The position numbers and the translations under genes are program-made. This document shows positions 11,661 through 24,572 of a DNA stretch of 64,000 bases, one piece after another. The notes below the pieces were generated by a model that was not told the DNA's origin, made no database searches, and was given only the letters and a program-made list of their open reading frames with translations. The number at the start of each line of letters is the position of its first letter. The first letter of the stretch is position 1. The stretch is from Drosophila pseudoobscura (lineage: Eukaryota; Arthropoda; Insecta; Diptera; Drosophilidae): NCBI RefSeq assembly GCF_009870125.1, contig NC_046681.1, positions 13,963,001 to 14,027,000 of the forward strand, written 5' to 3'.

Positions 11661-13470
11661 AATCTATTTTATTATACGTATCACTTTTTAAATTTTTCTC
11701 TTGCAACACGAAATACGAGTATGTGTGTACATCAGCAATTGGGACTAGTTCCTCCTTGTCTGTAACGTTAACAACAATCTTTAACCGTGCAAATAAACTT
11801 ATATATATTTTTTCAACTAATTGCAGAGCAATCTTGCTGTCTTTGAAGCTGAATAGAGTTTGATTTATTCTTTCAATAAGCTCTCTACAATGGACTGTTA
11901 ACATTACTATATATTAGGCATATTTGTATATTTATTTACTAATCTGTGAAGCCTTTCGGGTAGGTACCATGATTGCCTGGTTGCCACGGGAAAACATGGT
12001 GGGTAATATTGCGCCTAATCGATTCCAGTCGATCAAGGATATTTTTCCGGCTACAGGAAGCCATGACACGAGCACGAGCCGCCCACAAATAAAGGATAAA
12101 ATGTAATATTTTTGACTGGGGAAAGTATCTTTGATCTTTGATAATAATCAAATCCTCCATCGAATCAAAGACATTTTCTCGATCACAGGAAGACGTGGCA
12201 CTCATAGATCGGCCCACAAATAGCTGTGTAAACTAAATTTGTGTGTTAGAGTCCATATCGAAGGAGGAGGAGCCATATCCATATCCCACCCAAGTCCGGT
12301 GCGACCGACAGAAGCAGCGACCTTCTCTTCAGCTTAATTTATCCATCGATCTGGGCCACGCCTTCTTATGTTCGGTAGAATCTTCTTGATCGAAAAGGAT
12401 CACCAGCTTATTACATAAATACAGGCTAATAAAGTTAAAGACCAAGGACGCAGGCTCATTAAGCATATTCTTAGGCACTTTTCAGTGTGGCTTAGTGGAA
12501 AGGACAGTCAAAGCGGTTTCTACGGGAGTTTTCTTTTCTATAAATACGAGTACTGGTACCTTTTTCTTTACAGCAGATCCAGTGGGTTCTATAATTTGTT
12601 TGTCTAATGTGCTTGCTATTTGATTATTTCTCTACAAAAAATGACTATTTTGATTACTTGTATTACATTTGGACCATTTACAGCTACAACACATTATTCT
12701 ATATATATTTTGTATGTATCTAAGTAAGAGATACTTATAGATATTCGTTAGCTTGTAAAGGACACACAAAAAAATATCCCAAAAAATACAACAAAGAAAG
12801 GTTCGCTTCGAGAGCCGAAGATTTTAGTAGTAACCATGCAGATCATTAGGTTTTATACTTAATGATAAAGCTAACCGATTTGGAGTTATATTGGCAGGAT
12901 TATGTAGACACATATTTTAGAAATTGTTTGCTCTTTCTTATAGTAAACAGACAGACGGATCGGAATGGCCTTTGATTATATCTTAAGGTTTATAAATACA
13001 AGTATAAAACCCTCTGCAAGGTTTACAAAACTGAAGTACTCGTTCTCAGAGCTTATTATAGAGAGTGTTAAGGCTCTATCTAAAAACGATTTTAGTTGCA
13101 GTCAGAGCAGAGCCAGTGCGGTGCGCGAAAATGTACATGTTCTAGAGGCTAATTGTTGCTATAAAAGAGTATACGTGTAGATTATGAGCTAGGATGAACT
13201 TTAATAGTAGTACAATAGATTAGTAGGTACATTGAGTGTCTCATTAGTTCGTTTATGCATTGCAACTGAGCTTCCGTTCGATGGAAATACAATTTGTCGT
13301 CTGTTCGTTGAAGGAAATGAAATGCCAAGACGTAGACGTTTAAAGCAAATCAATCAGCCGGCAGTTTAAGTCTAATATCAAAATATCAAAATAAAATCTT
13401 CAGATGGTAACAATAAATTAAACATAATAAAGACAATACAGCATCTCTAATTGACCAGAGTAACTTTAAG
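11661..13470. other. gap between convergent CNPPD1-like and TMEM65-like genes
   Basis: No supported gene. It holds the 3' UTR of the CNPPD1-like gene (to about 11.8 kb) and probably that of the TMEM65-like gene from the other side. Two fragments near 12020-12070 and 12150-12200 share a diverged motif (ATCGATTCCAGTCGATCAAGG versus a CATCGAATCAAAGAC form), suggesting an old local duplication. Confidence 0.3.
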
Positions 13471-16400
13471 CTAATTATGTACAATTTGTGCCTCTTCTTT
13501 GTCGGCTGCAGCCACGGGCCCAAAGCCGGCCGCATCCTTGTTCTCTTCCATAAACCACAAGGGGCACATGCCCAGCAAACAGCCCACTGTGATGCCAATA
13601 ATACGACCCTAGAATAATAGAATTATTATTGTTATAAGCTGCTGCTTCGAGTTCTTCTGTGGGCATCCGTTTACTTACAAAACTGGAGGCTCGCTTGCTG
13701 GACTTGAGCTCAAATTGCGCTGGCGCCATTTGAGGCTGCTTGAGACCCAATATCTGACATCCGTGCTCCACATATGTAGCCATGGTAATGCCCATAATAT
13801 CGCTTATGGTATTCCCCAGGCCCGCAGCAGCCATTGTGGAGAGGGTAATGAAATGGCCCATATAAAGCTCAATGTATTCGCCCTGCAATTGATAAACGTT
13901 AGCGTTTGCTTTTACTATTTATTCAAAGACAAGCTCACAGCCGTGATCATGATGAAATTGTCCAGGAAACCGAAGGCTATAAAGGGCACTGCGTTCACGA
14001 AAAAAACTGCAAGAAGAAAATACATTTAGAGGGCTTTAATTAGGAGAAATGTATACCCAATACTTACTGCTGGACAATTGTCCTGCGGTGGGTGGCGCTG
14101 CCGATTCAACTGTGAATGAGAGAAACGAAAGTAAATACATTAATCTCCACTACAGCAAAAAAAGGGGAAAATCGGTTAGTCGAATTGCAGTTGAATCTTG
14201 AAGAAGGGGACAGGACACCTTTTTGGTTAGTAGCTGATTGAATCTTTACCCATTTTCTTTCGCAGCCATTCATCGGGAACGGCACAAAAAGAGCCGGAAG
14301 GATCCACCTGGCCCAGTGTCGGTTTATTCGAGAGTCGTCCGAAGCGAGTCCGCCAACTGCCAACAGCCAGCTGGCCTACAGAATACGTGTAATTGTCAGA
14401 TGTGTGTGTGGACAGACAGTGTGGATAGAGTATGGAGAGACGGTGATTCGGTGTGATTGAGTGTTGTTGTTCCATTGTTCGGGCATAAAGAGTAGAGTTG
14501 TTTGTTGTTTGTGTAGAGCGAATGGTTCAAAATCAAGAGGCGATGTATATATGCAAAAAAAGAACAGATTAATTGCAGTATTTGTAACTGTTTGATGGCT
14601 TAAACAAATACTAAATTATGTATGTTCGCTGCATGCTTATAGAATAGAATAGAGTAGAATAGAATAGAATAGAATAGAGCAGAATGTTTAATGGAAATAG
14701 GAAATTGTAGTTGTATATTAATGGATCACTGCAGCTTACTTCCGTTCATAAAACATAATACCAAAGAGGGTTCTCCCCGTTCATCTCCCTGGCTCTTTAG
14801 TTTTCCGCTTCTGGCTATTTACGACCTGCATTTAAGCCACATAAAATGCAAATTCAATGCACTATGACCTTGCTGTTATGTGTGTGTGTACATATGTGGT
14901 TTATGAATATTTTCATATATAACAGCCCCTATGGGGAGTATATGCGTACGTGTGTGTGTGCGAGAAGTTTTCCCGCATCATCATTATACCCTGGCAAACG
15001 TCGAAGGGAAGGTGTATTTGTGAGATACTTGCAACAGGGGAGGTAAGCCCGCATTTAAATCTTTAAGAACTAAAGGAGCTTTCGGTCTATAAGATTTGTT
15101 ATTATAAAAAAGAATTACAAAAATTAAAGTTATTTTTTAGAATTAATTTTTTAATTCCGTATTTATTTTTATTTTTTATAATTTAAATTTAAATTTTTAT
15201 TTGTGTGGTTTTTATTTTAATTTATTTTATTTCGTTTTTAATCTATACTGATTGAAGATAGTTTCTTATATTTCCGATCAAAACTGTTTAAAATTATTTT
15301 ATTCTCTAAAAAAAATTAAGAAAATTAATGTTTTATCCACAATTCTGCTGTTATGAGGCTGATATTTGGTGGCACGAATTAAATACATAGCTACTATCAA
15401 CCAATTAATTAAAAATCATTTTTATTCGTTTATAATATAATCCAGAATATAGTCATAAAAGGCAGTACTTCAAGAGAATGTATTTTTAAAGTCTCGTCCT
15501 GTCTATTCCTCTGTCCTTTAGATGCTTTTCTCTGCAAAGATTATGTACCCTAATTTAGTGGGTATGCCCATAGTCGATCCTTCAAGTAGGGGCTGCCATC
15601 CACACTTTCACGCCTTTAAAAGCATGCCCGTGCATGATGCGTGGTGTGTGTGCTCTATGTGTGCTAAAGGCCTGTTAATAGGACCATTTTACGCTTGTTT
15701 TAGCGGAATTTAGTTAGCCGCAACGCTTTCGCGCGCCGACGCTACGAATATACATTCTAATTACACTTCAAGGACGAAAGTCAGTGGCTCTATCATGACA
15801 AACTCCCCTTTAATGGGTTCTTTCTTCTACAAAAACTTCGGAGGATTTAATATGCTGTATCCTCGAATAATTAGGATACGCCATAAAATCATTAGTTGAT
15901 CATTATGAGCAGGCGCCTTAATTAATTATTCCGCCCCTGATGCGGACTCTGAGCAATCTGCTGAACCGCAAATAGTACCCGTAGAAGCGGCCGCAGGGGC
16001 GCAATTTGTCAGACAGTGTCACACATAAGCATATACCCTTACTCACTCGTGTGTATTCATTCACCATGTGAGTGGCATTCACATGACACTGGCGGCCATA
16101 AGCTGGGTAATTATGTCATCTCTTGCCTCCTCTCTTGACCCCCAAAGTGTTTAACATTGGAATTGCCACTCGGGTCCCTTAAATCATGTCGTAAAATCGC
16201 AGGAATGCCTTCGGGAGCAATTCTGACCTTGCCACATGCGGTGGCACGCACACAGGGGGACACCTATCCTATTTGGGGCCTGGTTGTGATTTCCCACTGT
16301 ACTCCCATTGAAGTGCATTTGGTATCGCGTTTCCTTGGCACGCGACTTTATCTCACGATGCTGGGAATCAAAGAATTTTCTTAGAGAGTGGCTGCTCCTT

Positions 16401-19400
16401 GCTGTCTCCTTTGAAATTCAATTCGAGATATAATATTCAAGTACTTTCAAGTCAAGAGAGATGGTCTTCACCTTTTTCGGGAGGGTAAAAGCAGGAAAAA
16501 ACATCAAAAAAAGTTCATTTCGCAGATGTTTTTATACTCTTTGCTCGGGAGATTGTTTATGTATCCTAAGCAGCTGCAAAGAAATTGCTCAAGATCTAGA
16601 AACAGACAGGAAAAGATGCATATCGTTTCTCTGCATAATCCAGAACCAAAAGTAATATATATCTTATGGCATTAGCGGTTCCCTTTTTCATTTTTTACCT
16701 CTGGTAGGGTATAAAAAAAACTTAAACTTTTCAGGTTTATGGGGGCTACAAAAGATAAACGGGGTGCCATGTTGGCTGAGCAATTTTCCCATCCACCGAG
16801 GAAGAGGGGACACCACCATACCCCACTCAAAAAGGAAGCAACAGGAAGTCACGTCTACGTCCCTGTCCCCCCCCACGTGGGTTGTACGTATGCGCACAGG
16901 ATTTTGTATATACATACGGTACGATGTGTGCCTCCTTTTGAGTATCTGTTGCTGCTGTGAACGATTTCCCAGGCAGTTCATGGCCAGAGAGCAAAAGCAG
17001 CCCCCCCACAAAGGGACAGGAGCAAGAGAGCATCCCATCATCAAGGGCAGGGAGCAGAAGCATCCCATCACCAAGGGACATGAGCTGGCGCGGGAATGCG
17101 TAGGTATATAAGGATGATATATGTTCGTATCTGTGGAGTGGAGTGAAGTGGAGCTCCTTTGCAATTTACATAACACTTACTTTGCATTTAAATTGCAAAA
17201 ACCATATCAACACCAAACACATCTCTCATATTTGCTGGCCTTTTATCAGGTCATCGGGTGAGAAAAGCACACTTTGAGGTCAGATGTTGGATGCTGTGTG
17301 AAGACTATAATTTGATGTTAGTCTATATTTATAACGAGGAAAAGGCAATGCAGTTTTGCGGGTGCATTAAAGAGGCTTTAACCAAAGATTAGGAAAATTA
17401 AAATTATGTGCGTACTCATAGCTCTTTAGAAGGTCGTGGGCAGGCTCTTGTTCCAAACAGTTCCCATCGTTCCAATATGAGGCAAAAGCGAATCCTGTAG
17501 AAGAGAATGACCAAGAACGCACAACAGTAAATTACATGTCGTGTGCATGATTGCTGGACTATTGATGCTCAACATGCATGGCGTGTGCATGATGCTCGAA
17601 ACGAGTTTCGCTAATAAGGGTGTTTTCTTGCTGTTGGACTGCCCCAAAACTCAGAAAGGCTGTCTTAAAAGTGGATTTAGAAGTTAAAGACTTTGCTTTT
17701 AGTTCTGTTTAAGGCCAAATATTCAAGCTATATTTGGGTAAAGCTACTGAATATCCTTTACAAAGTTTCGAATAAACTACGAAGTTTATGAGCACAGCTA
17801 AAGCTTTCCTCAGGGTGTAGTCAAATCAACTTCTACTTAAAGTTGAAGCTCTTTTACCTTTTGTATTCCAATAGCCTCGACGGCGTTAACGTGTTATCGT
17901 GGCCTTTAAAAACGTAACCGAAAACCAGCTAATCCTCCTGCACCACAATGTGTTACAATCAGAGAGGAAATACAATAAAACCCCGAGGCTCTCAGGCTGA
18001 AGCCCACACAAAACAAGCAGCCTTGTCAGAGAGCATGGTTTGTGTATATATCCTCTGTATTTAGTTGTGTGTGGCCTCCGCCTTCCAAGCCTCCTCCGAC
18101 CCAGCCACCCCATCCAGGGGTCCACACAATCCCAGGCATCCCGGGCCAGCATCTGGGAGCGGAGAGCTTTAAACGCACGGTTTTCACTTTTATTGGGCCC
18201 GCACCTTTGCGTGTGTCTTGTGCCTGTGACTGTGACTAACGATTTTCTTTGTTTTATGGCCCGAAAAAACACAAGCAGAAAGCAATTTCCTTTGGGTATT
18301 CCGACTAAAGATACACAGCAGTAGGAGCAGCAGCAGCTGTTGCCTCTAAAGGAGCCAGAGATTACTCCAGGACCCTCTCGCTCTCTCTCTCGCTGAAGAG
18401 CTGTTGGCACGTGCTTCAAGGAAATTGCCTCACACATTGAATCAAATTACTATAGCTAGTATACACAGCCACGCGCTGTCAGGTTTTATTTAGAATGCAC
18501 CGGAATTAAACTGCAGTTTGAGTGAAGTATTCAGCGCATTTAACTGCAGTTTATTGAAGGATAATTCACCCTGCGTTCAATTTAAATTGCTGTGATTTTT
18601 CCGTATCGATTTTTCAGTGGCTTCGTTTCGGCTTTCAAATTTATAGCCACATCCATTTTAGCCAGAGCATGCGATGTACGATGTTCGACAGGGTAATTGT
18701 TATAAAGTGGAACGAATTTTCAGAGATTGAGCCACTGAGATTCCATGCTGTGCCTCCCAATTGGGTCAAATCGGGATTTAATAGAATATGTTCTCCAGCC
18801 AAAAGGCACTTCCAATGCCTTACTGGCTGTCAAGCCTCATGACTTTTCTCCGCACAGCCCCAGCCACACAATGAACATCATTTAGTGCTTACAGAACCTT
18901 GGACAACGAGGCGTTGGGGCACCCACCCCGCCCCACCCCAATCCCAGCAAGGACCCACCCCAATGGCAAACAAATTGTTCGACTTTCAAGAGTTTCGCTG
19001 CCTGTGGCGTGGAACTTTTCTGCGGGCTTCCTTTGGGAGTGCAGGGTGCCTAGCGAACCGCTAATTTCATTAACTTGGTCTAGTACAAGTGATTCGAGCT
19101 TTATGGCCTGCGCTGCCTGGCCATCAAGTCATAAAAAAGCTTCCCTTCTGACACCTCCGCCTCCTAGAGAGAGGGAGAGACCTTTGCGGTTGGCAAGAAG
19201 CAACAAGAAATAAATGGGGTGCTTTTTTTGCTATTACAATCGTTTCTGGTTATTTTTCTTTGTATTACAATCGTTTCGGTTTATCTTTGTACCAGAATTG
19301 TTTCTACTTTTTCTGGCTAGTTATTGGCCTAGAAATTGCAGTATTTCTTCCACTCCAAAACTAAGTTAAGTGGCCGTTTAGACACCAAATTGAAGACAAC

Positions 19401-21943
19401 GAAAGTTTTTCCATTTCTGTTGATTCGTTAAAAAGTTTCAAGCGAAAGGCACTCACAGAGTTTATTCCTACAAGTACCATCTGCAGGCGCCTCTTTCATA
19501 GTATATTTGGCAGATATAGAATACAGATAATAGAGGTTCCGACGTTAGACATTGATGGCCGAAAAGAATATCACAGATAAAGCAAAGATAAACAAATATG
19601 AATTAAGTGAGTCAGATTTTAATGAGGATTTGGAACTATATATCTATAGTAGTGCTGCGCATGAACTTTAAATATTTAAAGCAGTTCAACAAAAAAAAAA
19701 TAAAATTATCAGCGACTGCACACGGGATTCGCGCGCATTTTCTTTGGCACTTTTCGCGTCTGCATCTGACAGGCGTCTGTGTCGAAGAATAAATCTCAAA
19801 GCAATGACAGCAGCTGGAAGCAAGGACGTGACGGTTTATTGGCATTGGAATCTCTTATTTTTATTAATTGCCAATTTCTCTACTAGCCCTGTTTCTATAG
19901 GGAGGCACATTCGTGGAATTATGTTCATGGTCAGTACAAATTCGCACAGATCGATCTCTAATTATAATACTTGATCCATTCTCGCACTCCAAAATCCTCA
20001 AAAATTATTCCTTAAAAAACATAAATGTCCTTTAAAAACAAACTCCTATCTTCAATATAAAAATTTGTTGGCTATCTTTCAAGCACGTGCTGCGGTGCTT
20101 CACTTTTTTTGGTGTTTGAGCATTTGTTGAACATTCTGCCCGGCATCTACTAAATCACCGTCGACGAGTTGTTATCTGCATTAGCCGCAAGCCGTCAGGC
20201 GTTACGTGAGCAAACCGCAAAGTGCTTTCGCTGATTAGTTAAGACAATGCCGTCAACAGACGCCTCTTTGGCGACTGTTTAATTCACAGGCAGATTCCCC
20301 CGAACATTTTTCGCTGTGACAACATCAGAACCAGACCGCCGACATTGTGCCAGAGGCTGCGGAAAAACTAATCAGAAAGTTTGCAGTGTGCAAAGTTCTG
20401 CTTAACTCTGACAGAAACAGGAGGGTATTATAAATATGGAAAGGGGTTTGTTAAGAAATTAAGGCGGGCTTTTTCATTCCATATATTTAAGGAAAGTTTG
20501 CTGTAAGGAAAGGTAGCTGTTCTATCTCATAAATTAAGCACAGATAATACACAATACTTCATAGATTATAGTTTGGAATGTTTCTCAATAATCGTTCTAC
20601 AAGCCGTGAGGTGTTAAAAAAACCTTCCATAGCCCACCGGCTACTTACTCCAAAATTAAGGGAGCGTTTCGGAGCCCTTAAATCGTCACCTGTGCCTCAA
20701 CAAAAACGTTAGCGTCTGGCTTGGCTATGAAAACAATGGAAACATGTTTAAACAGAGGCATTTAAATAACTACTACTATATCCTACTACTACTATCTCCT
20801 ATAACAGTCATGGTTAAATCGGTCTTTAGATGATTCTTTGGCAGAACAACATTTATTTCCTACAATATTCAAGCCAAATTATATGTTTCTCCGTCACTAC
20901 ACCTGCTTAATTATATAGCGGCACACTGGCCTGAAGCGTGGATAAAAATCAATTTTGTTTGTCTGAAAAGTGTATCTAATGCTGTATGCACATTCTTTCA
21001 TATTCAATTAAAGCCAACTTGCAACCAGAGCAACGTGAAAGTTGTTCCTGCTGCTGCTCTTTTTTTGTTTGTTTGTACGGAATAGTTCTCTAAGGTCGGA
21101 TCTCGGTCTCTGTTCAAATTTTAATGAGCAGCGAAAAAATTCAAACGAAACTAAATGCAGGGCATTGCTTTTGCTTTTGCCTTCTGTTTTGTTTTTACTG
21201 CGTAAATAAATGCACATATTTAAAGAATTTTTTTCACTGGAGGCAGGCAGTGGTAGAGTATTTTCCATATTCATTTGCATTGCCTGCAAAACGAGCGAGG
21301 GAAAAGGTAAAACAAATATTGTGTTTGTTGGACAAACAGTTTTTTCCAGTTTTTTCCGGCTGCAAATTGGGAAATTCTAGAATTTTGTGTGTATTTTCTA
21401 AACTGTTTCCCTGTTGGGGTAGAGAAATACGCTGTGGTATCTATAATTTGCAAAGATACAAGGTCACCCTTCGGCAGAGTTGTAGATTGAACTTTTATCT
21501 ATTGAAATTACTAGAATTATTTCAATCGGGTTCTTATTACTCTCAAATAAGGGCTCGTTTAAGAGACGTTTTTTTTGGGTAGAGTAAAACATAAACCTTT
21601 TATCTAACCATCTACCCAATGTTCATTCAGATACGAAGGGTACTACCGTCGGAAAAAGAAAGAGAACAAGAGTGGGGAATGGTTGTTCCTCCTGTTATCT
21701 GTCAAACGCAATTTGTGTGGCCTGGCGACTAACTGAATGATGAACAGTCGCACGTGGGGATTGATTTTTGGTCCCGAAAATACACATGTTGCACGTAGGA
21801 GCAAAAAGAAATACGATTAGAACTGCTCCCATTCAAACGCAGGAAGGGCGAATGGGAAATGGCAAATCTGTGGTGATTTCTGGAGCAAAAAAGGACCTTG
21901 GTCACGTACGCACAGTCCAAAAGGACTTGCAGGACGCACACAG

Positions 21944-21980
<37 letters not shown>

Positions 21981-23278
21981 CTTCCTTCCGAAAGTAGAAA
22001 AACTCTCGCGTCATGATGAGATGACATTGAGAGCCACTTGTATATTTTTTTTTTGGATGAGTACTATTTCTGTAGAGACCTGCGTGTCGGATGTGGGCGG
22101 CGGCTGCTGTTTCAGTTATTGCTTATAGCTCAACAAACTGGCATAAATTCGAATAGTACTCGAGTAGAGCTGTGCAAAATCTAAATAATAACAATTGCGA
22201 TTTGGGCAATTAGCTGTGGGGACATTGTAAAGTTTTGTTAAACGCTTTGGTATATCATTTCACAGCTGAGCGCATCTCCCTTGTGGTTCGGGGAGCTATA
22301 TAAATGTGGGCCATATCTTTGGAGATATATCAGTTTGTCATTCGATTCATTGGGATAACATCTAAGCATCTAAAAAATAGCAAAATTATGGCTCGTTTTG
22401 TGTGCTCTCTGCTCGCTGTGGTGCTCCTGGGCGCCGTTTTGGTGCGCGGCTTTGACGAGAAGGAGGCCATGGCCAAAATGATGGAGGCCGCCGAGACCTG
22501 TCTGGGCGAAGTGGGTGCGAAAGACACTGATCTGCAGGATCTGGTCAAGAAACAGCCGGCCGCCACCTACGAGGGCAAGTGCCTGCGTGCCTGTGTGATG
22601 AAGAAGTTTGGTCTGCTCGACGGCAACGGAAAGCTGGACACTGTCGCCGGACACGAGAAGGCCAAGCAGTACACTGGCAACGATCCTGCCAAGCTAAAGA
22701 TCGCCATGGAGATTGGTGATATCTGTGCGGCCATCAGTGTGCCGGATGACCATTGCGAGGCTGCCGAAGCCTATGGCGCCTGCTTCAAGAGCGAGGCCGT
22801 CAAACATGGCCTGATGTAAAGGAACCCCAAGTGCCCCCAAGGACGATGGAACCGGACAAAGACCAATACCAGGAGTGGCCACTCCACTGCGAACTCTGTT
22901 TAAGTTTCGATGTAATTGTTAGAGAGATAGTAAATGATGGCATTTGAAAGAGCAAATCTTATTGTGGACACACTTACTCTCGTACATCTTCTTCTCCTTG
23001 TCGGCATCCATTTTGCCCAAGGCATCGCGCAGGTTGTGGCGCTCCTCCTCATCCAAATTGCACAGCAGCTCCATGGCCCGCTCCTCGCTCAGGTGGGTGC
23101 TGAACTTCGAGTACCGTCTGTGAGTCAGCAGGGGCATCTGTTGGAGCAGAGACGACTGTGGGAGCAGACATAATCTTCGGGCTCCCATTGTTGTCGTTGT
23201 CGTTGTTATCGTTGTGGCTGTGGGCGCCTGGCAGTGACGCACTAGATGCCTGAATGCAGCCTGACATTGTCGTCGCAT
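13471..23278 (-). CDS. TMEM65-like mitochondrial inner-membrane protein, 6 exons
   Basis: Exons in order of transcription: 22978-23278, 14250-14375, 14068-14109, 13939-14006, 13679-13882 and 13471-13608 (stop TAG at 13471). Every junction is GT-AG, and the phases (1,1,1,0,0) fit, giving 292 residues. Exon 1 begins MRRQCQAAFRHLVRH, an Arg-rich amphipathic start typical of a mitochondrial presequence. It also has the SEERAMELLCNLDEEER motif of the family. Later exons encode the TMEM65 domain: three hydrophobic segments containing VNAVPFIAFGFLDNFIM, LSTMAAAGLGNTISDI and GRIIGITVGCLLGMCPLWF, closely like vertebrate TMEM65. TMEM65 is an inner-membrane protein linked to mitochondrial sodium/calcium exchange and respiration. 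Intron 1 is 8602 nt and contains Obp28a on the other strand. An in-frame upstream ATG exists at 23453, but the ATG at 23278 has better context. Confidence 0.87.
14640..14690. repeat. AGAAT pentanucleotide microsatellite
   Basis: About nine imperfect AGAAT/AGAGT/AGAGC units in a row within the TMEM65-like intron. Confidence 0.8.
16985..17085. repeat. imperfect three-copy minisatellite, about 32-bp unit
   Basis: Three diverged units share GAGCA, then CATCCCATCA-like, then CAAGGG-like text. Copies two and three (from about 17018 and 17050) are the closest. The antisense reading frame over it is an artefact of the repeat. Confidence 0.5.
21942..21981. repeat. GATA then GA microsatellite
   Basis: Six GATA units run directly into about nine GA units. 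Confidence 0.85.
22297..22337 (+). promoter_or_regulatory. Obp28a core promoter: TATA box and initiator
   Basis: TATATAAA at 22297-22304 is followed by the initiator TCAGTT (22330-22335) with its A at 22332, about 31 bp downstream of the TATA box. This spacing is typical for fly TATA promoters. It predicts a 56-nt leader before ATG 22388 and excludes an in-frame ATG at 22304 that overlaps the TATA box. Confidence 0.7.
22388..22819 (+). CDS. Obp28a: general odorant-binding protein 28a (PBPRP5)
   Basis: An intronless frame of 143 residues. Residues 1-21 form a signal peptide (hydrophobic core SLLAVVLLGAVLV, cleavage before FDEKEAM). The mature part has the six cysteines of classic insect OBPs with normal spacing (ETC; KCLRAC with C-X3-C; DIC; HCEAAEAYGAC with C-X8-C). 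The stretches KKQPA.TYEGKCLRACVMK, EKAKQYTGNDPAKLKIA and VPDDHCEAAEAYG agree with what I recall of D. melanogaster Obp28a, so the orthology is strong. The protein is secreted into sensillum lymph, where OBPs bind small hydrophobic odorants. The gene lies inside intron 1 of the TMEM65-like gene on the opposite strand, and its stop is 158 bp before that gene's first coding exon. Confidence 0.96.
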   Translation: MARFVCSLLAVVLLGAVLVRGFDEKEAMAKMMEAAETCLGEVGAKDTDLQDLVKKQPAATYEGKCLRACVMKKFGLLDGNGKLDTVAGHEKAKQYTGNDPAKLKIAMEIGDICAAISVPDDHCEAAEAYGACFKSEAVKHGLM

Positions 23279-24400
23279 TTTCACTATGCTTTCGGTTTTA
23301 TTTATTAATAAACTATTACACAATTTGCAATTGCACGCAAGATGATCGAATCGTTGATGTGACGTCACAACTAAGAGAGAGCGGCTTGCAAGTATAAACA
23401 AAAACAGAAACTTTTGCCACGCACACGCACACACACACAACAAGCACGCACACACACAGAAGCCAACAAAGCGGATTTTTCCGAATTCAGACTAGTTATC
23501 CGCGACACGTTCATTCAACACGAGTGGGGTTTTGGGGCTTTTGGGGCGGCATAGAAATATTGTCCGGCCACATGTTGCTAACTCATGTTGCTGTGAAACA
23601 CTATATGACTGCTTGGAAGTTTTTATACCCTATGTTCTATAGTTAAACCTTAAAGTACCAATTTAATATATTCTGGGGTGAAGCACCGCCAGAGAGCTAA
23701 ACACTATTTGATATTGATGCCTTTGCGCGATAAATATTCTACGAATATAATGAATTACTCATTACTGATATTGATATTTTGAAAAAACAAAGCAACCCTT
23801 GTCGGTTGATTGTGGTAGCAAACAGCTGACTCGGCAAATTATATATTTGATACATGGAAACTACACAGGGATGAAATTTGCTACATGGGAACTACAGAGG
23901 AACCCAATTTTACACGACTGGTCACATTGTAAATAAGAGAAATAAATAAGCGGGAGTCTAAAAAGACAAGAGCGATAGCATAGCGAATTATTAAACAAAA
24001 AAGGTACGATTTTTATGAAAAAGCTACATACATTTTAAAGTTATACATTTTTCATATATTTTATCATCTAATAAACTATGCTGTCCTTGGCTGTCCTCTC
24101 TGTAAAATCATTGTAGTTCGCGCTTCTGGGCCGTCTGTCACCAAATATGTAAGTCGCAGTGCTCTTTTCACTCAACATATTTTGTCTGTAAGGGCTTCTC
24201 CAATTGAGTCCCAGGTGTGGTTACGAGAGGTCCAGTATATACATATGTACATATGTATGTATAATCGATTTTCATGTGCATAAGACACTGCTTGACCTGA
24301 TCCCACTCCTTAATGGTTCAATTATTCTTTTCAAATTGACACCCTGTTAATGGCTGACAAAAGCTGATAGGAGTGGAACTCATTTAGAATATTTGTTTAG
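23279..24400. other. upstream region of the TMEM65-like gene and intergenic DNA
   Basis: No gene seen. The part next to 23278 is probably the 5' UTR and promoter of the TMEM65-like gene, with CA repeats near 23420-23457. Near 23850-23900 a 16-bp phrase (TACATGGRAACTACA) occurs twice, and a short palindromic TACATATGTA run lies near 24240-24262. Confidence 0.3.
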
Positions 24401-24412
24401 AATAAAATATCA

Positions 24413-24418
24413 GTTTAT
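24413..24418 (-). terminator. polyadenylation signal of the chitinase gene
   Basis: TTTATT on the + strand reads AATAAA on the minus strand, about 155 nt beyond the chitinase stop codon at 24573. Confidence 0.5.
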
Positions 24419-24572
24419 TGGGGGGATTGGATTCGTGCTTATACAACTAAATGGCAAAAATCTTGACAGTAGATTGCGAGCCCAGTCAGCAGCAATGGGT
24501 TTTGGGTGTTTAGGTTTGTAGGCGTCGTAGCGTACGATATGTGATCACTTAGTAATATTCCAAAACGTATTA

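Larger units (their letters stand above)
14376..22260 (-). other. large first intron of the TMEM65-like gene, part without genes
   Basis: About 7.9 kb of non-coding sequence before Obp28a. No frame with codon-like bias or known domain was found on either strand. It includes an AGAAT pentamer microsatellite (about 14640-14690), a small minisatellite near 16985-17085, and a GATA/GA repeat (about 21942-21981). It may carry Obp28a enhancers. Confidence 0.5.

Noticed and set aside
14376..14475. Start of the TMEM65-like protein at 14475
   Set aside because: A good acceptor at 14376-14381 and exact phase with the presequence exon at 22978-23278 show it is intronic.
16688..17176. 162-codon minus-strand frame with Cys-rich repeat
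   Set aside because: The repeat follows the small minisatellite; there is no signal of coding constraint.
22304..22387. In-frame ATG upstream of Obp28a
   Set aside because: It overlaps the TATA box and would bury the signal peptide; the start at 22388 matches the family.
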